A DNA stretch of 64,000 bases from the NCBI GenBank assembly GCA_017311315.1, contig CM029669.1:17953102-18017101 (forward strand), in the 5' to 3' direction. The notes beneath the pieces were generated by a model, which worked only from the letters and a program-made list of their open reading frames with translations, did not search any database and was not told the DNA's origin. Below, in pieces: positions 12,602 through 24,959 of the stretch. The position numbers were made by a program, and so were the translations under genes. Position 1 is the first letter of the stretch. Each line of letters opens with the position of its first letter. This stretch comes from Dendrocalamus latiflorus. Taxonomy: Eukaryota; Streptophyta; Magnoliopsida; Poales; Poaceae.

Positions 12602-13273
12602 CAATCCGAAGGCGACATGCTGCTACATTGACGAAACATCCGAGCCCCATTAACTGATTCGGTTGTGCCTTACCCATCCGAAAGAGACCTCCCTGTTCTT
12701 GGTCATCCTGCCCAAAAGCTTCAATTCAACTCGCCACACCTACCCACCCTCCTGCATTTTTTTTTTTTTTTTGCAAAATCCTTGGTCATGCCACATAAAT
12801 GGCAGTGCACGTATAAAGGTCCGGCCAATCGGCACCGGCGCCAGTTTTGGAAAGGTTGGCGAACTCAATTCCCGTTGTTGCAGTGGAGGTGCAGTGCATT
12901 CATGTGCCTATCGATCACTTTCCTTCTTCAGTCGCTAAGTTTCAGGGACCCGAGGTAGCTAGTACAGCGCAGGAAAATGCAGAGGCGATGAGGGCTATCT
13001 CTGGAGAACGGTGCAAGGAAAGGGAGGTTTTGAGACTGTTTTCGTTTCTTCCGGGACCAGGGTGAGGAGTGCGTACATCAGTACATGTCGTCGTGATGCG
13101 TGTGTGCAACTGTGCAGCGTCGCTAATGAGAATCAACACATGCGCATCGCATACCGGTTTCCGAGATCTCTTCTTCTTCTTCTGGTGCCGAGGAGCAATC
13201 ACTTTAAACGCGCGCAGTGTGCATTCCTAGCTAGCTCGTCTTCCTGACAGAACATACATGCTACAAATGGCGA
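12602..13273. other. Intergenic, no gene seen
   Basis: Mixed composition with an 18-20 bp T run near 12759-12778. Short frames overlap on both strands and none is recognisable. There is no LTR primer site immediately after 12601. Confidence 0.5.
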
Positions 13274-13281
13274 TGTGTGGT

Positions 13282-14193
13282 TAGTGCTGTAAACAAGCCG
13301 AGTTAGAGCGAGCCTGACCTCTTAAGCTTGAGCTCGGTAGAAACTCGAGTCAAACTCGAGCGAGCCTGAGTTAGGATCTGAGTCTGGACCTAGACTCGAG
13401 CTCGAGTTCGGCTCAACCTCGACTCAAATAAACTCGAAAATAGCTAAAACGAAAAGTTTGAGCTCGAGCTCGGCTAAAATAAACTCGATAATAGTCAAAA
13501 ACAATTCTGCATATACTATTTTTCAATAATAAAAAAGTTCGAGCTCGAGCTCAGTTCGAACAAACTCGTTAAAAATTAGTATATATCAATATTTAAGCTC
13601 GACTCGAGCCATCACAAGCTATTCGAGCTCGTCTCATTGAAGTTCATGAGCGTGGGATCAAGCTCGAGCTTAACTCGTTTAAAATTTGAACCGAGCTCAA
13701 ATTGAGCCTAGAGCAAGCTGAACTCGAGCAACTTGCAACAAGCCGAGTTAGAGCGAGCCTGACCTCTTAAGCTTGAGCTCGGTAGAAACTCGAGTCAAGC
13801 TCGAGCGAGCTTGAGTTAGGGTCTGAGTCTGGACCTAGACTCGAACTCGAGTTCGGCTCAACCTCGATTCAAATAAGCTCGAAAACAGCTAAAACGAAGC
13901 TCAGCTAAAATAAACTCGATAATAGTCAAAAACAATTATGCATATATTATTTTTCAATAATAAAAAAAGCTCAAGCTCGAGCTCAGTTCGAGTAAACTCG
14001 TTAAAAATTAGTATACATCAATATTTAAGCTCGACTCGAGCCATCACAAGCTATTCGAGCTCGTCTCATTGAAGTTCGTGAGCGTGGGATCAAACTCGAG
14101 CTTAACTCGTTTAAAATTTGATCCGAGCTCAAATCGAGCCTAGAGTAAGCTGAACTCGAGCAAATTGCGAGTTTTGAGCTTTTTTGAGCCCTA
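13282..14193. mobile_element. hAT-like non-autonomous element with internal tandem duplication
   Basis: The ends 'tagtgctgtaaacaagcc' and (reverse complement of the right end) 'tagggctcaaaaaagctc' form an imperfect inverted repeat. Flanking 8-mers 'tgtgtggt' (13274-13281) and 'tgtgtgcc' (14194-14201) match at 6 of 8 positions, as in an aged hAT target duplication. Inside are two copies of a roughly 445-bp unit beginning 'aagccgagttagagcg' at 13295 and 13740, both filled with 'gagctcgagctc'-type palindromes. No transposase is present. Confidence 0.7.
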
Positions 14194-14329
14194 TGTGTGC
14201 CACCTGTGCAACTATATTGGTAGGTCAAAGGGGAATTACTAATCAAAATTTTCGTACAAATATCAACAATAATATACAGCAAAAACATAAATATTTAAGT
14301 ATACCAAAGCCATGAGTCAAAGAAAACAA

Positions 14330-16032
14330 AATCCTACCAGTCAGACCTCTCAGTGGGGGTGGTCAAACCTCTCCACACGGGTGGTCAAATTGAATGAATA
14401 GTAAAATCAGCACAGTAATCAGTAAAATCAGCACGATTTGAAAATCAATAATCCATATTACTTTTGATTCGATGATCCAAATGACTTGAAACTTGGCATA
14501 CACTTTCTTTAGGATGTTATGAACCTATTTTAATCAACAATTGAAAAAAAATGTAGCCAAAGTTGTGATATTTTTTCATTTGAAAGAAGATTGCATAAAA
14601 ACCAAGCAAAAGGGGGAACATCAATCTACTTTTTGCTTATGAGTCTAGATGATCTAGGTGATCTTAAATGGATTCTCACATATTATAGAAAACTAAATCA
14701 TATCACAAATTCAACCCAAAACACCCACAAGAGCACAACACAAAAATCACCTCCCTCTTAAGGAAAACCTAACAAACTTAAGAATTTCCTCTAGATCATA
14801 CCTAGATGGATGGAATCTTATCTCTAGGAGATATCTCCCTCTCTTATACATTCTTGGCACTAAAAAAGATTAAGAGAAGATAAATCCAAACAAGAAAGTT
14901 AAGCAAATCAAAAGCATAAGAGGGGATTTATGGCACAACTCACTTGGGCAAACTTTTGATATTTATTTCACTTGGAGAGGAACGTTTTACAGCTAATTCC
15001 TTAGGATAGAAGAACTCTAAGCCTAGAGCACACACGTACAAGGCTCCAACACAAGGAAGCCATAACCCTAATCTTGAAGCCTCACATTACACAAATCAAC
15101 ACAAGGTTTATATAGTGGAGGCACCTCACCTCTCACTAAATCAGCCACTCCTTATTTGATCACACCACTTACACTTGGGAAAATCTAGTAACTCACACAC
15201 AAACGGGTTTTACATTACACACACTTGCACACTTTTCAAAACACAGCTTTCGAAAGGCTCTAATAGTCTGATAAGACATTCCATCCACAAATACGTGACC
15301 TAAAACTACTTACACTAGTGTCGCGGTTTTGCAAACCACCACTCCATCCGGTTTCGAACAATTTCCTCAATTGGCACCTGCAGGTCATGACGATGCGATG
15401 CCTATGACTTATCGCTAAGATCGTATACCTACACCAAGACCATTACCACTTGAAATGCCCAAGTCTCATTGCATACCAACATCACACCATAGTTCATGAT
15501 ACCCAATGCTTGTCGCTAAGATAGTACATCTGCTCCCGTCCTCTCGGCTTGAGATGATGCTCCACCGGACTTACATGACACTCCATGGCTACCAAGCCTT
15601 GGTTTTTCCACTGACCATAATCTGTCATCAAAGCACATGCACATTAAAGACAAAGCAATCCACCTGAGCACAAATGACATGCATTTGACTCTCAATTAGT
15701 AAAACATATGCATAGACCTACACCATGACCAACACATGCATGGAAACCTTGTGACTAACACTGTATGGACATATCATGACTAACACGGTATGGATACCAC
15801 CATAACTCACAACCAAAACTACAGAGCATACTCAACAACTTGACAGAGGGCCGGTCTGATCGCAACCCCATAGCGATCAGACCACCATTCTAGGCTGGTC
15901 TGACCGGTGTTCTAGGGAGCACAGGTTACACTACAAATTCTCACAAAAATCAAAACTCAATTAACAAAGACAAAGCACAAGCAATATCAAATACTCATTA
16001 CTCTCATAGGACTGCCACTACATAATCTTACA
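14330..16032 (-). mobile_element. LTR family L2, copy A (minus strand)
   Basis: Read on the minus strand, 15170-15260 matches 56028-56100 ('gcaagtgtgt', 'gtaaaa', 'ccgtttgtgtgtg', 'gttac', 'agattt'). The TATA-like 'ctatataaa' near 15110 also corresponds to the one near 56150. The right limit at 16032 is set by a terminal 'tgtaag' (minus strand) next to a purine tract. The left limit is approximate. Several 'ggtctgacc'-type motifs lie near the promoter-distal end. No coding region is visible. Confidence 0.65.
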
Positions 16033-16050
16033 ATCTCCCTCTTGATGAGT
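16033..16050 (-). promoter_or_regulatory. Polypurine tract of L2 copy A
   Basis: On the minus strand 'catcaagagggagat' directly precedes the LTR start, as expected for second-strand priming of a 3' LTR. The adjoining 16050-16400 would be internal sequence but has no recognisable coding content. Confidence 0.45.
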
Positions 16051-16421
16051 AATTTGGCAAATACCCTAAAGGCAAGAATATGAGTTTTAGTTTTGGTCAT
16101 TTAAAGCACATAAGTTGCAAGAGCCACTAGTGATCCAAATTCAAGAGAAAGAAGGATAACGACTACAGTGGCAAGATGTGGAATGGTGCTAAGACCAAGA
16201 AAGAGCAAATTTTTATAAAAAGCTCTTTTCACACCTAAATCACCTCAAATAGCACAATCTTATTCATAGTCGAAATAAACAACAATTATTCACCATGACC
16301 ATTATCATAGCAAGATAATGCACAAAGAGCAAATAAGAACAATGCAATACACTTAAAAATAAAAAATTAATTAAGACTTAAAATGTATTTTTCTCACATA
16401 AAAGCTCATTTGCTCTGATGC

Positions 16422-16426
16422 TATAC

Positions 16427-16459
<33 letters not shown>

Positions 16460-16502
16460 TACATACATATATATATATACACATATTTATATACATATAT
16501 AT
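16422..16502. repeat. (AT)n/(AC)n compound microsatellite
   Basis: Alternating AT, AC and ATAC runs adjoin the left side of a foldback element. Confidence 0.9.
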
Positions 16503-16872
16503 AGGAAAATGATTCCATACTCATGGGAGTACATACTCTCACATCTCATATACCACGTAAATAATATTATTATACATCTTTATCCTTTTTAGCATACTCT
16601 AATAAATATTATAAGATATTCCAAAGTGAGTTCCATGAAAATTTCATCAAAATCTACCTTTTACAGCATAATTTCCGTATATACCCCTTTTATGTATGGA
16701 AAATGATATATAGCAAAAGTATAGGATTCCGATGAAATTTTTTCAACGAAAGCACATTGGAGTATCTTAGAATTAGTATTTAAGTGTAACGATAGTGATA
16801 AAGGGGTATACTATGTTCGTTTAAGTGGTATAATAAAAGTGAGAGTATGTACTCCCAGAAGTACGGAAAAGA
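16503..16872. mobile_element. Foldback MITE 1
   Basis: The left arm 'gggagtacatactctcac' recurs as the reverse complement of the right arm near 16840-16858. The pairing continues inward through 'tataccac' and outward through 'ttcc'. The element lies between a compound microsatellite and an (ATGT)n array. No transposase. Confidence 0.75.
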
Positions 16873-16876
16873 CTTC

Positions 16877-16877
<1 letters not shown>

Positions 16878-16907
<30 letters not shown>

Positions 16908-16985
16908 TGTATGTATGTATGTATGTATGTATGTATGTATGTATGTATGTATGTATGTATGTATGTATGTATGTATGTATGTATA
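16878..16985. repeat. (GTAT)n microsatellite
   Basis: About 26 nearly perfect tetranucleotide units. An open frame through it is a repeat artefact. Confidence 0.97.
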
Positions 16986-17256
16986 CTAGTTAGAGACCTG
17001 TACGTTGCAATAGAGTCATAAAAATAACGAAACGGAACTTACTGCCTAGCCAACTTCACACATCAAACATTGGAGAGCAAGCGACAGAGAGAGAAGGGTG
17101 GCTAGAATGAGCGAGGAGATGGGGAAAGTGGAGGGGGTGGACGGTTGTATCATGAGAGAGAGAAGGAGAGAGACGAATGGTCCAGATTAAATCGGATGAC
17201 TGAGAAGAGAGGAAAGAGAATGGACTAACCACCAACTCACACTTTTTTAATGGTAA

Positions 17257-17258
<2 letters not shown>

Positions 17259-17351
<93 letters not shown>
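17259..17351. repeat. (AT)n microsatellite
   Basis: Uninterrupted dinucleotide run of about 46 units, left flank of foldback MITE 2. Confidence 0.97.
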
Positions 17352-17868
<517 letters not shown>

Positions 17869-17992
17869 CTGAAATGGGGCACCATAGTGTCTGGACACCA
17901 AGCCTCCTTACCTTTGGATTGCTTTTAGATGTATGCAAATGCAATGATATGTAATATATCAGAATGGAAAGTCTTAATCATGGATGGAAAAT

Positions 17993-18108
<116 letters not shown>

Positions 18109-18465
18109 AGTATCATTTCATCTAGGTGGTGGTTTGCACTAGATATGTCCTCAATTAATAGGAAATTTTGATCATTTGTTCTATCTTTTTTGTCACTTAA
18201 TAAAATACCTTATGATATCTTTCTGATATGCGGGACCAGAATACGTATATTAGAGAGATATTACTTGCCATTTTAGTGTAAGATGGGCAATTTTTCGATT
18301 CTTCCAAATTAATAACGATCGGTCCCTACGCAATTGCTCATGTCACACATGTAGTCCAGAAGTCTTTGAACTTTGAGCTGCTGTGCAACCGAAGGAAAAG
18401 TATGATGGTGATAACATTGGACATGACCGACGTACAGAAGTACCGGTAAACCGATCTCTCAGGAA

Positions 18466-18735
18466 CGCCGCTAGATTGGACTGAAAAATAATAATTTATA
18501 ATTAAAATTATACTGTAACTGGTTGGAATTATACTATAGTTGAAAGTGACTTATTTAGCATAATTAATTTTAAAAATAAAATATATGTTAGCTTATTACG
18601 GATAACACAAACAAATACGGGAAAAAAGAACTGACAAAAAAGCCAAAAATTCAGAAAAAAAACGAAATTTATGAATAATAAAAAATAAGTCAGAAACCAA
18701 AAGTTTAAACCGAAATTAACAGGGCGTAAATGGTG
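18466..18735 (+). mobile_element. MITE family M1, copy 2
   Basis: It contains the M1 blocks in order: 'actgtaactggttggaatta', 'cttatttagcataattaa', 'gaactgacaaaaaagcc' and 'cgaaatttatgaataa'. Terminal inverted repeats are weak in this copy. Confidence 0.75.
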
Positions 18736-18779
18736 AGAATTAAAGATCAAAACGACTAACAGACACAAACTGCGCACAC

Positions 18780-20335
18780 ATTCAAGTACTCTCCCTGACC
18801 ACTGTTACGAGATAACGTCGACACAAACCCAATTAGTGGTACTACTGTTCGGTCACTACGACTGCTTATGTCGTTGTACATTCAGGCATTCAGCAACTGC
18901 AGCTGCTAAGGCCGTGTCTGTTCCAAGGAGTTTTGGCCATGAATGCGTCATCCGGGAGTCACTGCACTGCATGCCCCAGTAGGACGACGGGACCATGCAT
19001 CTACTACGGGGAGAAGGCCCGGGAGGAGTTATAGCAGCTGCATTATTCATGTGAATGCTCCTTGACATGCTCACCTACCGCAGCTAGAGGGCAGTGCTGG
19101 GTGATGAGTGATCCACAGCAGAGCAATGCGTACGACAAATCAATTCGTTGCTTACCGTATCCTTACGAGCCTACAGCGAAAAACTGGGCTCCACAGACAG
19201 GTGCAATTCAAGAAAGTCCTGTGTATTCATCGGTGATGTCTAAGCAAATTTTCTGTCAGCGCTAATCTAGCACCTGATCGATCGAGCCGAGGTGCTGCGG
19301 GCGGAGGCGTGTCCTTTCGGCTCCTCGGATTGGAAACATCGGATCCATGGGTCGCCATTCGCAATGAATTCAGCCATCGCCTGTGTCCTGCTGGTCAACT
19401 GACAGCTACGTACGTACTGCCGCGGTGGTGTATAATACTGCCCATAACTTGGTGCCTGCGCCGCTGCATACTGTACATGCATACGGAGCAGCGCGTATCC
19501 CAGAAGATTTTACTGTTCTGGTGATCAGTTATGCGTTTATTTTATATTTCTGAACTCCTCCGGAGCAGGAATTCTTCTGTGGCTAGCGCGTGGCCATTTC
19601 AATGGCTATGGAGCGTGAAATGCTTGTGCAAGCGTTAAGGCTGTGTACTTGTGTATTCGAATACTGTATAGTCACGTGTTGAGTATTTGTATGTTCGAGT
19701 ACTCAAAGTAGTTATCGAGGCGTCATGGTTGACATGCAGTTGTCGAGGCGCCGTGGTCAAAATGTTATGGTCGAGGCGCCATCATCAAAGTTCCGTAGTC
19801 AATATGCCATGGTCAAAGAGTTATGGTCATAAACCGTACTGCAAAGACCTGCTGCAGCCTCAGCGTCCACATAAGTATTCCACGTTCCATGGGCGTTGAA
19901 ATAGTCACACGTCGGCTATCAAAGAATCCATACTTCAGAGAAGTCAGAGACGCAAAATAACTGCGCAAGGAGCTAAATCTGAAAAAAGCGCCAACCGAAG
20001 GCTAGAACAGCCAAAAAAAAATTCGTGGTCAAATGGAGCACTAATTTATATCATAACCAGTATTGTACGTAACCAGCTAATAGATCCGTAGCTCCAAGGA
20101 CAAGTTTACTGTGTTGTTTCAGTCATGCATGGATGGTAAAAACTGACATTATGTTTGAGTTGTTGTCGACCTCAGCTTAATTAAGTCCCTTTGTCAGTGA
20201 CGCACTGCTGTTGATTTTTTTTCACACATGCATGAGTAACACGCAATTGCTCATTGCATGTGCGCGCTATACTTTACTGAATCCTTCCTTAATTTCTGTT
20301 CTTAACCTCCATAACCATATACTCATGCCCCTCTC
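18780..20335. other. Intergenic, no gene seen
   Basis: Mixed-composition sequence with short overlapping frames, none recognisable. A small degenerate repeat around 19730-19825 contains 'gtcgaggcgcc' twice and several 'atggtcaaa'-like units. Confidence 0.45.
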
Positions 20336-20338
20336 CCT

Positions 20339-20515
20339 CCCCCCCCCCCCCTCTCTATGTATGTATGTATGTATGTATGTATGTATGTATGTATGTATGT
20401 ATGTATGTATGTATGTATGTATGTATGTATGTATGTATGTATGTATGTATGTATGTATGTATGTATGTATGTATGTATGTATGTATGTATGTATGTATGT
20501 ATGTATGTATGTATG
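20339..20515. repeat. Poly-C run followed by (ATGT)n microsatellite
   Basis: Thirteen C residues at 20339-20351 are followed by about 39 units of ATGT from 20357. It is a second, independent array of the same motif as 16878-16985. Confidence 0.97.
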
Positions 20516-20639
20516 CTTCCATTTGTGTGCGATGGTGAAAGTAAGTAGGTGTTTCAATCCCCATGAGTTTGTTTCTGGTGGAGTTTCCAGATTTCATACA
20601 GTCTCCATCATTTATTCCTGACCTAACACTTTTGAGTTT

Positions 20640-22008
20640 GACCACAAAAAGTGAGGAACCATGCCAGATGGTTCAAAAATAATTATGATAAATTATTGTT
20701 AATGTGTATTGAGTTAAAATTTAAATTTGTGCAAGATTTATATTTTCATTCTATTGGTTTCAGCCTCAGAAGGTTAGACCGGCCAATAGGTGGCGGCCAG
20801 ACAGACTCATAGGTTTTTGGGCATTAAGCAGTGTGACCGGTTGTGAGAGCAGCCAGACCGATCACGGGGGTGGTCCAACCAGCCGAGTGGTCTAACCAGC
20901 CGCTCAATGTCGGTTAAACCGATTAAGGTCTGAATTTCTGCTAAGAGTTTTGAATTTTGAGAATTTGATCATGGATCAAATCAAATTGTCCTAGATCAAT
21001 GCATTCATATTGCATGAAGTATGTTGAGCTAACGTGGGTTATGTTATGAAAAACTTGTGCCCAAAAACGATTTATTAGTCTTTGGATGTGCATAGAAGCT
21101 TAGAGTCAACAATGGTCAACGGCAAGGACCGGAACTACGCACATGGAGAAACTGAGGTCCAAAACGGTTAAGGATGCCAAGTGAGATGGTTGTACTCAAA
21201 CATGGTACAAGAAAGGCAAGAAATGTTAACGAAAAGGTTCGAGAGATGGGTTGCACCAAGTGGCTTGGTCGGTCCAATGAGACAGGGTATGATGGAAACT
21301 AAAGTGGAAGATACTTGCTGATGTGTGGTAAGCTATTGGTGCACCTACACGTGGTAAGTATGACAATTACTTGCAAGTGAAAAGGTTGACTGAGTCAAGA
21401 CAAGGATATTTTTGTAGATGGCCAAATACCAAAAACTACATTGGATCAAAATCGCGATGCTTGGGAAAGCGACTTAAGTCATGGAGATGTTGAGATAATC
21501 AAGTGAATCACAGGCTAACGACTTAACGAATTTAAGCTCATGTGTTTTGAAAAGCACACATGAGTTAAGTGTGAATGTAAAACCTGTATGGTGTGGGGTT
21601 AACAGGTTCCCCGTTGTACTAGCGGATAGTATCTATTAAGGTAGATATGGGTAGATGACTCTATCTATTTAAAAGGTTTGGGATGGAAGCTTGGAAGCTA
21701 ACCATTCCAACCATTTTCAATCTTGAGTTTTAGGGTTAGGGTTTGAGAGAGAAGAGTGAGTATTCTGATGTGCTCTCTTGTCCTCCATATGGTATGGTTG
21801 TGAAACTTTCATCTTCAAGTAGTAATATATCAATTTTATTCATCTCTCATAGAGTATTCTTGTCTTGATTGATTTACTCTTATTCTTGTTGGTTCTTTGT
21901 CTCTTCTCTCCTTTTTTCAATCTTGTTGCATGCTAAAGACATGTAAGTGAAAGAGATAACTTATGTATATCAAATCTCATCTATCTAGGCACTTGAAATC
22001 ATTTAGGC
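20640..22008 (+). mobile_element. LTR family L2, diverged copy B
   Basis: Around 21550-21620 the order 'gcacacatgagttaagtg', 'gtaaaacctgtatg', 'ggggttaacaggt' parallels L2 copies A and C. 'agacatgtaag' and 'ctcatctatctagg' near 21940-21990 are shared too. 'gaccgg' and 'gtggtc'-type motifs cluster at 20780-20930, as in copies A and C. Edges are approximate. No coding region. Confidence 0.5.
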
Positions 22009-23437
22009 CCCTAAAAATTATTTTGGTAATTAATGACAATATGTGAATATGGGACTAACATATCTACTGAGTGTTTGAAAAGTTTAGTGCCAGTGACGAA
22101 TGTGACAACCTGGAGATGCATGCTAAAGGTCAACATGAGGATCAATATGGTTCAAGACAAAAGTATAAGTAATCTAGAAACTCTTTTTGATTTTACCGAT
22201 CTTAGGAGAAAAGGATGGAAGACCAGTTTTTAGGTTAGATGTTGTACTATTAAGAGAGATCGTGACTAGTAGCTTGACAGCATATTCGTGTGTCATTGGA
22301 TCAATTTAGGATCATGCATGTACTTAGAATTTAAATTGAAAGCTAACTGTGCATTCTCAGAATAATCGGTAGTACCGAGTTTCCATGGCGGTACTACCGC
22401 ACTGAGGTATGACCGGGAAGGTAGTGCGGTACTACCACACCCTGGTCAGACCGAAAACTAGTTTGCGGTATGTATTTTCTAGAAAGACTCTTTTGGAGCA
22501 TGTTTACTCCCCTGGAAAAGGTAGTATCAGAGTTCATTTGGCGGAACTACCGTAGCGCAGTATGACCACATATCCTAAGTGAAACTACCGCACACCGGAA
22601 GTACCGAAAGTTAGTTGGCAGTACGTTATTTCCAAAGAGGGCCAGGTTTGGACCTCAAAGGGAAGTGGTAGTACTGCTTTGTAGAAATGGAACTACCGGA
22701 GAGTGGAACTACTGCATTTACAATGGTGATAGTACTGTGTCGCAAATTCAACGGCTCAAGGACATGATGAATTTACTCAATTGAACATCGTTAAACAAGT
22801 AGAGCACCTCAAACACCTCATTTACTCCTTTTGCATCATTTGGGGTAGTTAAGCCCAAATTCAAGTGTATTCATTCTAGATTGATCCTTGGTACTTGAAT
22901 TCCATCAAGCGAAGATTATGATTCATTACTCTTAGTGTTTGTTGGTACCTAAACGGCTTGGCAGGAGTTCGCGCGATGATTTCTTCAAGGAAATTGTGAA
23001 GAGACCCATCATCAAATTATGAGTGACTTGGTGTTCACCATCTCCAGAGTGGAGGAAGAATGACCACTAGTGGAATCGAGAAGCAAGACTTAATTCATGG
23101 AGCCGATCTAAGTCACTGGAGTTTTCCTCAACGTGGACTAGTGAAGACTAGCAAGTCTTCGAGACTACAGCAAAACATCACGAGTCATCATTTGGTTATT
23201 TCTTTGCCTCTACTTTTTGCATTTATATTTCTAGCAAATTGAGATTATTGAGATTGTCATATTTAGTTGAGTTAGGAATACATTTGTAGGGTCTTGTCTT
23301 ATGATGCATTAGCTTTAATAGAATTGAGTATGTCTTGAATTGCAGTAGAAATTTTGCTTAGCTCTAAAATTGTAGAGAGTAAGAAATTTTGAAATCTCCT
23401 ATTCACTCTATTCTAGTCGGTTATTTTTGATCTTACA
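22009..23437 (+). mobile_element. Copia-type 5' LTR (edges approximate at left)
   Basis: The right edge ends 'gatcttaca' and is followed by two bases and then a tRNA primer site, which orients it as a 5' LTR on the plus strand. The left edge is taken near 'ttttggtaattaatgacaat', a motif I associate with grass SIRE/Maximus-like copia elements. The middle (22365-22740) holds several inverted 'ggtagtaccg'/'cggtactacc' motifs. One short frame (22033-22233) is not recognised. Confidence 0.55.
22365..22740. repeat. Cluster of palindromic 'ggtagtaccg / cggtactacc' motifs
   Basis: At least six occurrences of 'ggtagtaccg', 'cggtactacc' and one-base variants in both orientations are spaced irregularly within the LTR. 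They can form short hairpins with each other. Function unknown. Confidence 0.7.
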
Positions 23438-23439
23438 AG

Positions 23440-23451
23440 TGATATTAGAGC
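23440..23451 (+). promoter_or_regulatory. Primer binding site, initiator tRNA-Met type (decayed)
   Basis: 'tgatattagagc' differs at two positions from the standard 'tggtatcagagc' primer site of copia elements. Both changes are transitions, fitting methylation-driven decay. It stands two bases after the LTR end. Confidence 0.75.
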
Positions 23452-23493
23452 TTGGTCTCTCATTGATTTAGACTTAACCGTCTAAGAGAGAAA

Positions 23494-23610
23494 ATGATGA
23501 CTAGTGAGAGAACTGCTATAGAAAACATAGCTCTATTTGATAGCTCAAATTAGTCATATTGAAAAATTATAATGTTTATTTATTTAAAGGCTATGAGTCC
23601 GAGTATATAG
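23494..23610 (+). pseudogene. Copia gag N-terminal fragment
   Basis: From the ATG at 23494 the frame reads M-M-T-S-E-R-T-A and continues to a segment ending 'IYLKAMSPS', typical of the N-terminus of copia Gag. In-frame stops replace two expected aromatic/Trp-rich positions and the frame ends at 23610. Nothing further of gag or pol follows, so the element is truncated, possibly by a deletion. Sequence from 23640 to 24276 shows no gene. Confidence 0.65.
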
Positions 23611-24281
23611 AAAATCACTCTGTTGGTTAGGTTTTATGTTAACTGCTGTAGTACAGTGATGCTCACTAAACGAAAGGCAACATACCGTATCGCTAATTAA
23701 TTTAAGACTAACCAGCTCATGATTAATTATGTTTAGATTGAGTACTTAACAATGTGGTCCATGATTTTCAGTCTGATTTCTGACTCAGGATCCTTGTGGA
23801 CCATGAGATTAAGCAGTAGTTATCAGTTTCTTAATTATCCCGATCGACCTTACCTGATCAATCAATTTATGTTTAGTCATATATAGAAAGAGCTTCCATC
23901 CATTTGCTGTTAATTAAGTTTGTCCAAGATTAATTTTAGCTCAGTATTCAATTTGAGATGTCATACAGAAATGTGTAGCATCGAAGTCGAAAACATCAAC
24001 CGTTCTAAAAGGAACGTCGGGAAATATGTGCCTGAAAGTGTAGAATATTGCTGAAATAGTTGTTTTTCCCTGATGGCCGGCTCAAATAATGTGCATCCTG
24101 GATGAATGCGCTATTAATTTATCATTGCTTAATGCTTACGATGAACTCCGTCACAGCTCTGAGGTAGAGCCGGGTTGTAGGCGAAGGCCTTTCCTTTAAC
24201 GTGGCCATCTAGCGAGTCATTATTAGTCGTGGATTATGTGTTCCAAACTGTGGACCGCATACTTTCTAGGAATTTTAGGTT

Positions 24282-24930
24282 TGACGAGGACCTACAGCTT
24301 AAATATTTAATTAAGATCAAAAGACCTTCATGATTATAAGCCTTCGGAGGCTGCTTCTCGAGTACCCTAGTTGGAAATGCGCTATGCAGCTTACCTGACC
24401 AGATGACCATTCGGAGATTCTGTGAGCCGGTACCTGGGTCCGCTTCCAGGAAATTCCCTCACGTGCGATGGGTAGAATCCGCACCTAATCCACCTGAAAT
24501 TGCATGATGCTTCGGCCATGAATCTCTGACAAAAAACTGCCATGCAGTCACTCCCCACGTTCATCTCTCTCTGACAACAACCAACGATCAGGCGTCATCC
24601 CTCTGACAATAACCACGTTCTCGATCAGACACGCTAGTTCCATGATGCATTTTTCTAGGTAGACAATTAAATGATATTTAAGGGGTGACGAGAGAAGATA
24701 GAAGGACAAATTCAATCCAACACGAATTCGATTGAATTCAGAGTCAAGTAGATCACGCAAAGTTATATTCTTCCAACTAGTAGGAAGAATTAGATTAAGG
24801 CTAGTTTCATGCTTTTGTAAAGGCATCATATAACCAATTCATAGTAATAAAAAGTATCCCTATTTTCTCCTAAGAAATTCGGTCATTTTTCTCATATTAT
24901 TTCATAAGATCAGCAACTCGATCTTTGACA
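24282..24930 (+). repeat. 5' LTR of Grande-like element
   Basis: It begins 'tgacgaggacc' and ends 'gatctttgaca'. It aligns throughout with 37191-37870, for example 'atatttaattaag', 'gcttacc', 'accagatgacca' and 'ctagtttcatgcttttgtaa'. The two copies differ at many sites and by indels, so the insertion is old. Confidence 0.85.
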
Positions 24931-24953
24931 GTTAGTGTTGTCCGTGGGGAAGA
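24931..24953 (+). promoter_or_regulatory. Primer binding site (decayed)
   Basis: 'gttagtgttgtccgtgggga' follows the LTR. From memory, Tat elements usually have 'ggcgccgtctgtgggga' here. The differences are nearly all C-to-T or G-to-A at CpG or GC positions. The tRNA identity is therefore only inferred. Confidence 0.55.
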
Positions 24954-24959
24954 AGGCGC

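Noticed and set aside
20211..20645. Frames of up to 136 codons on both strands with YVCM/YIHT repeats
   Set aside because: Translation of the (ATGT)n array at 20357-20515.
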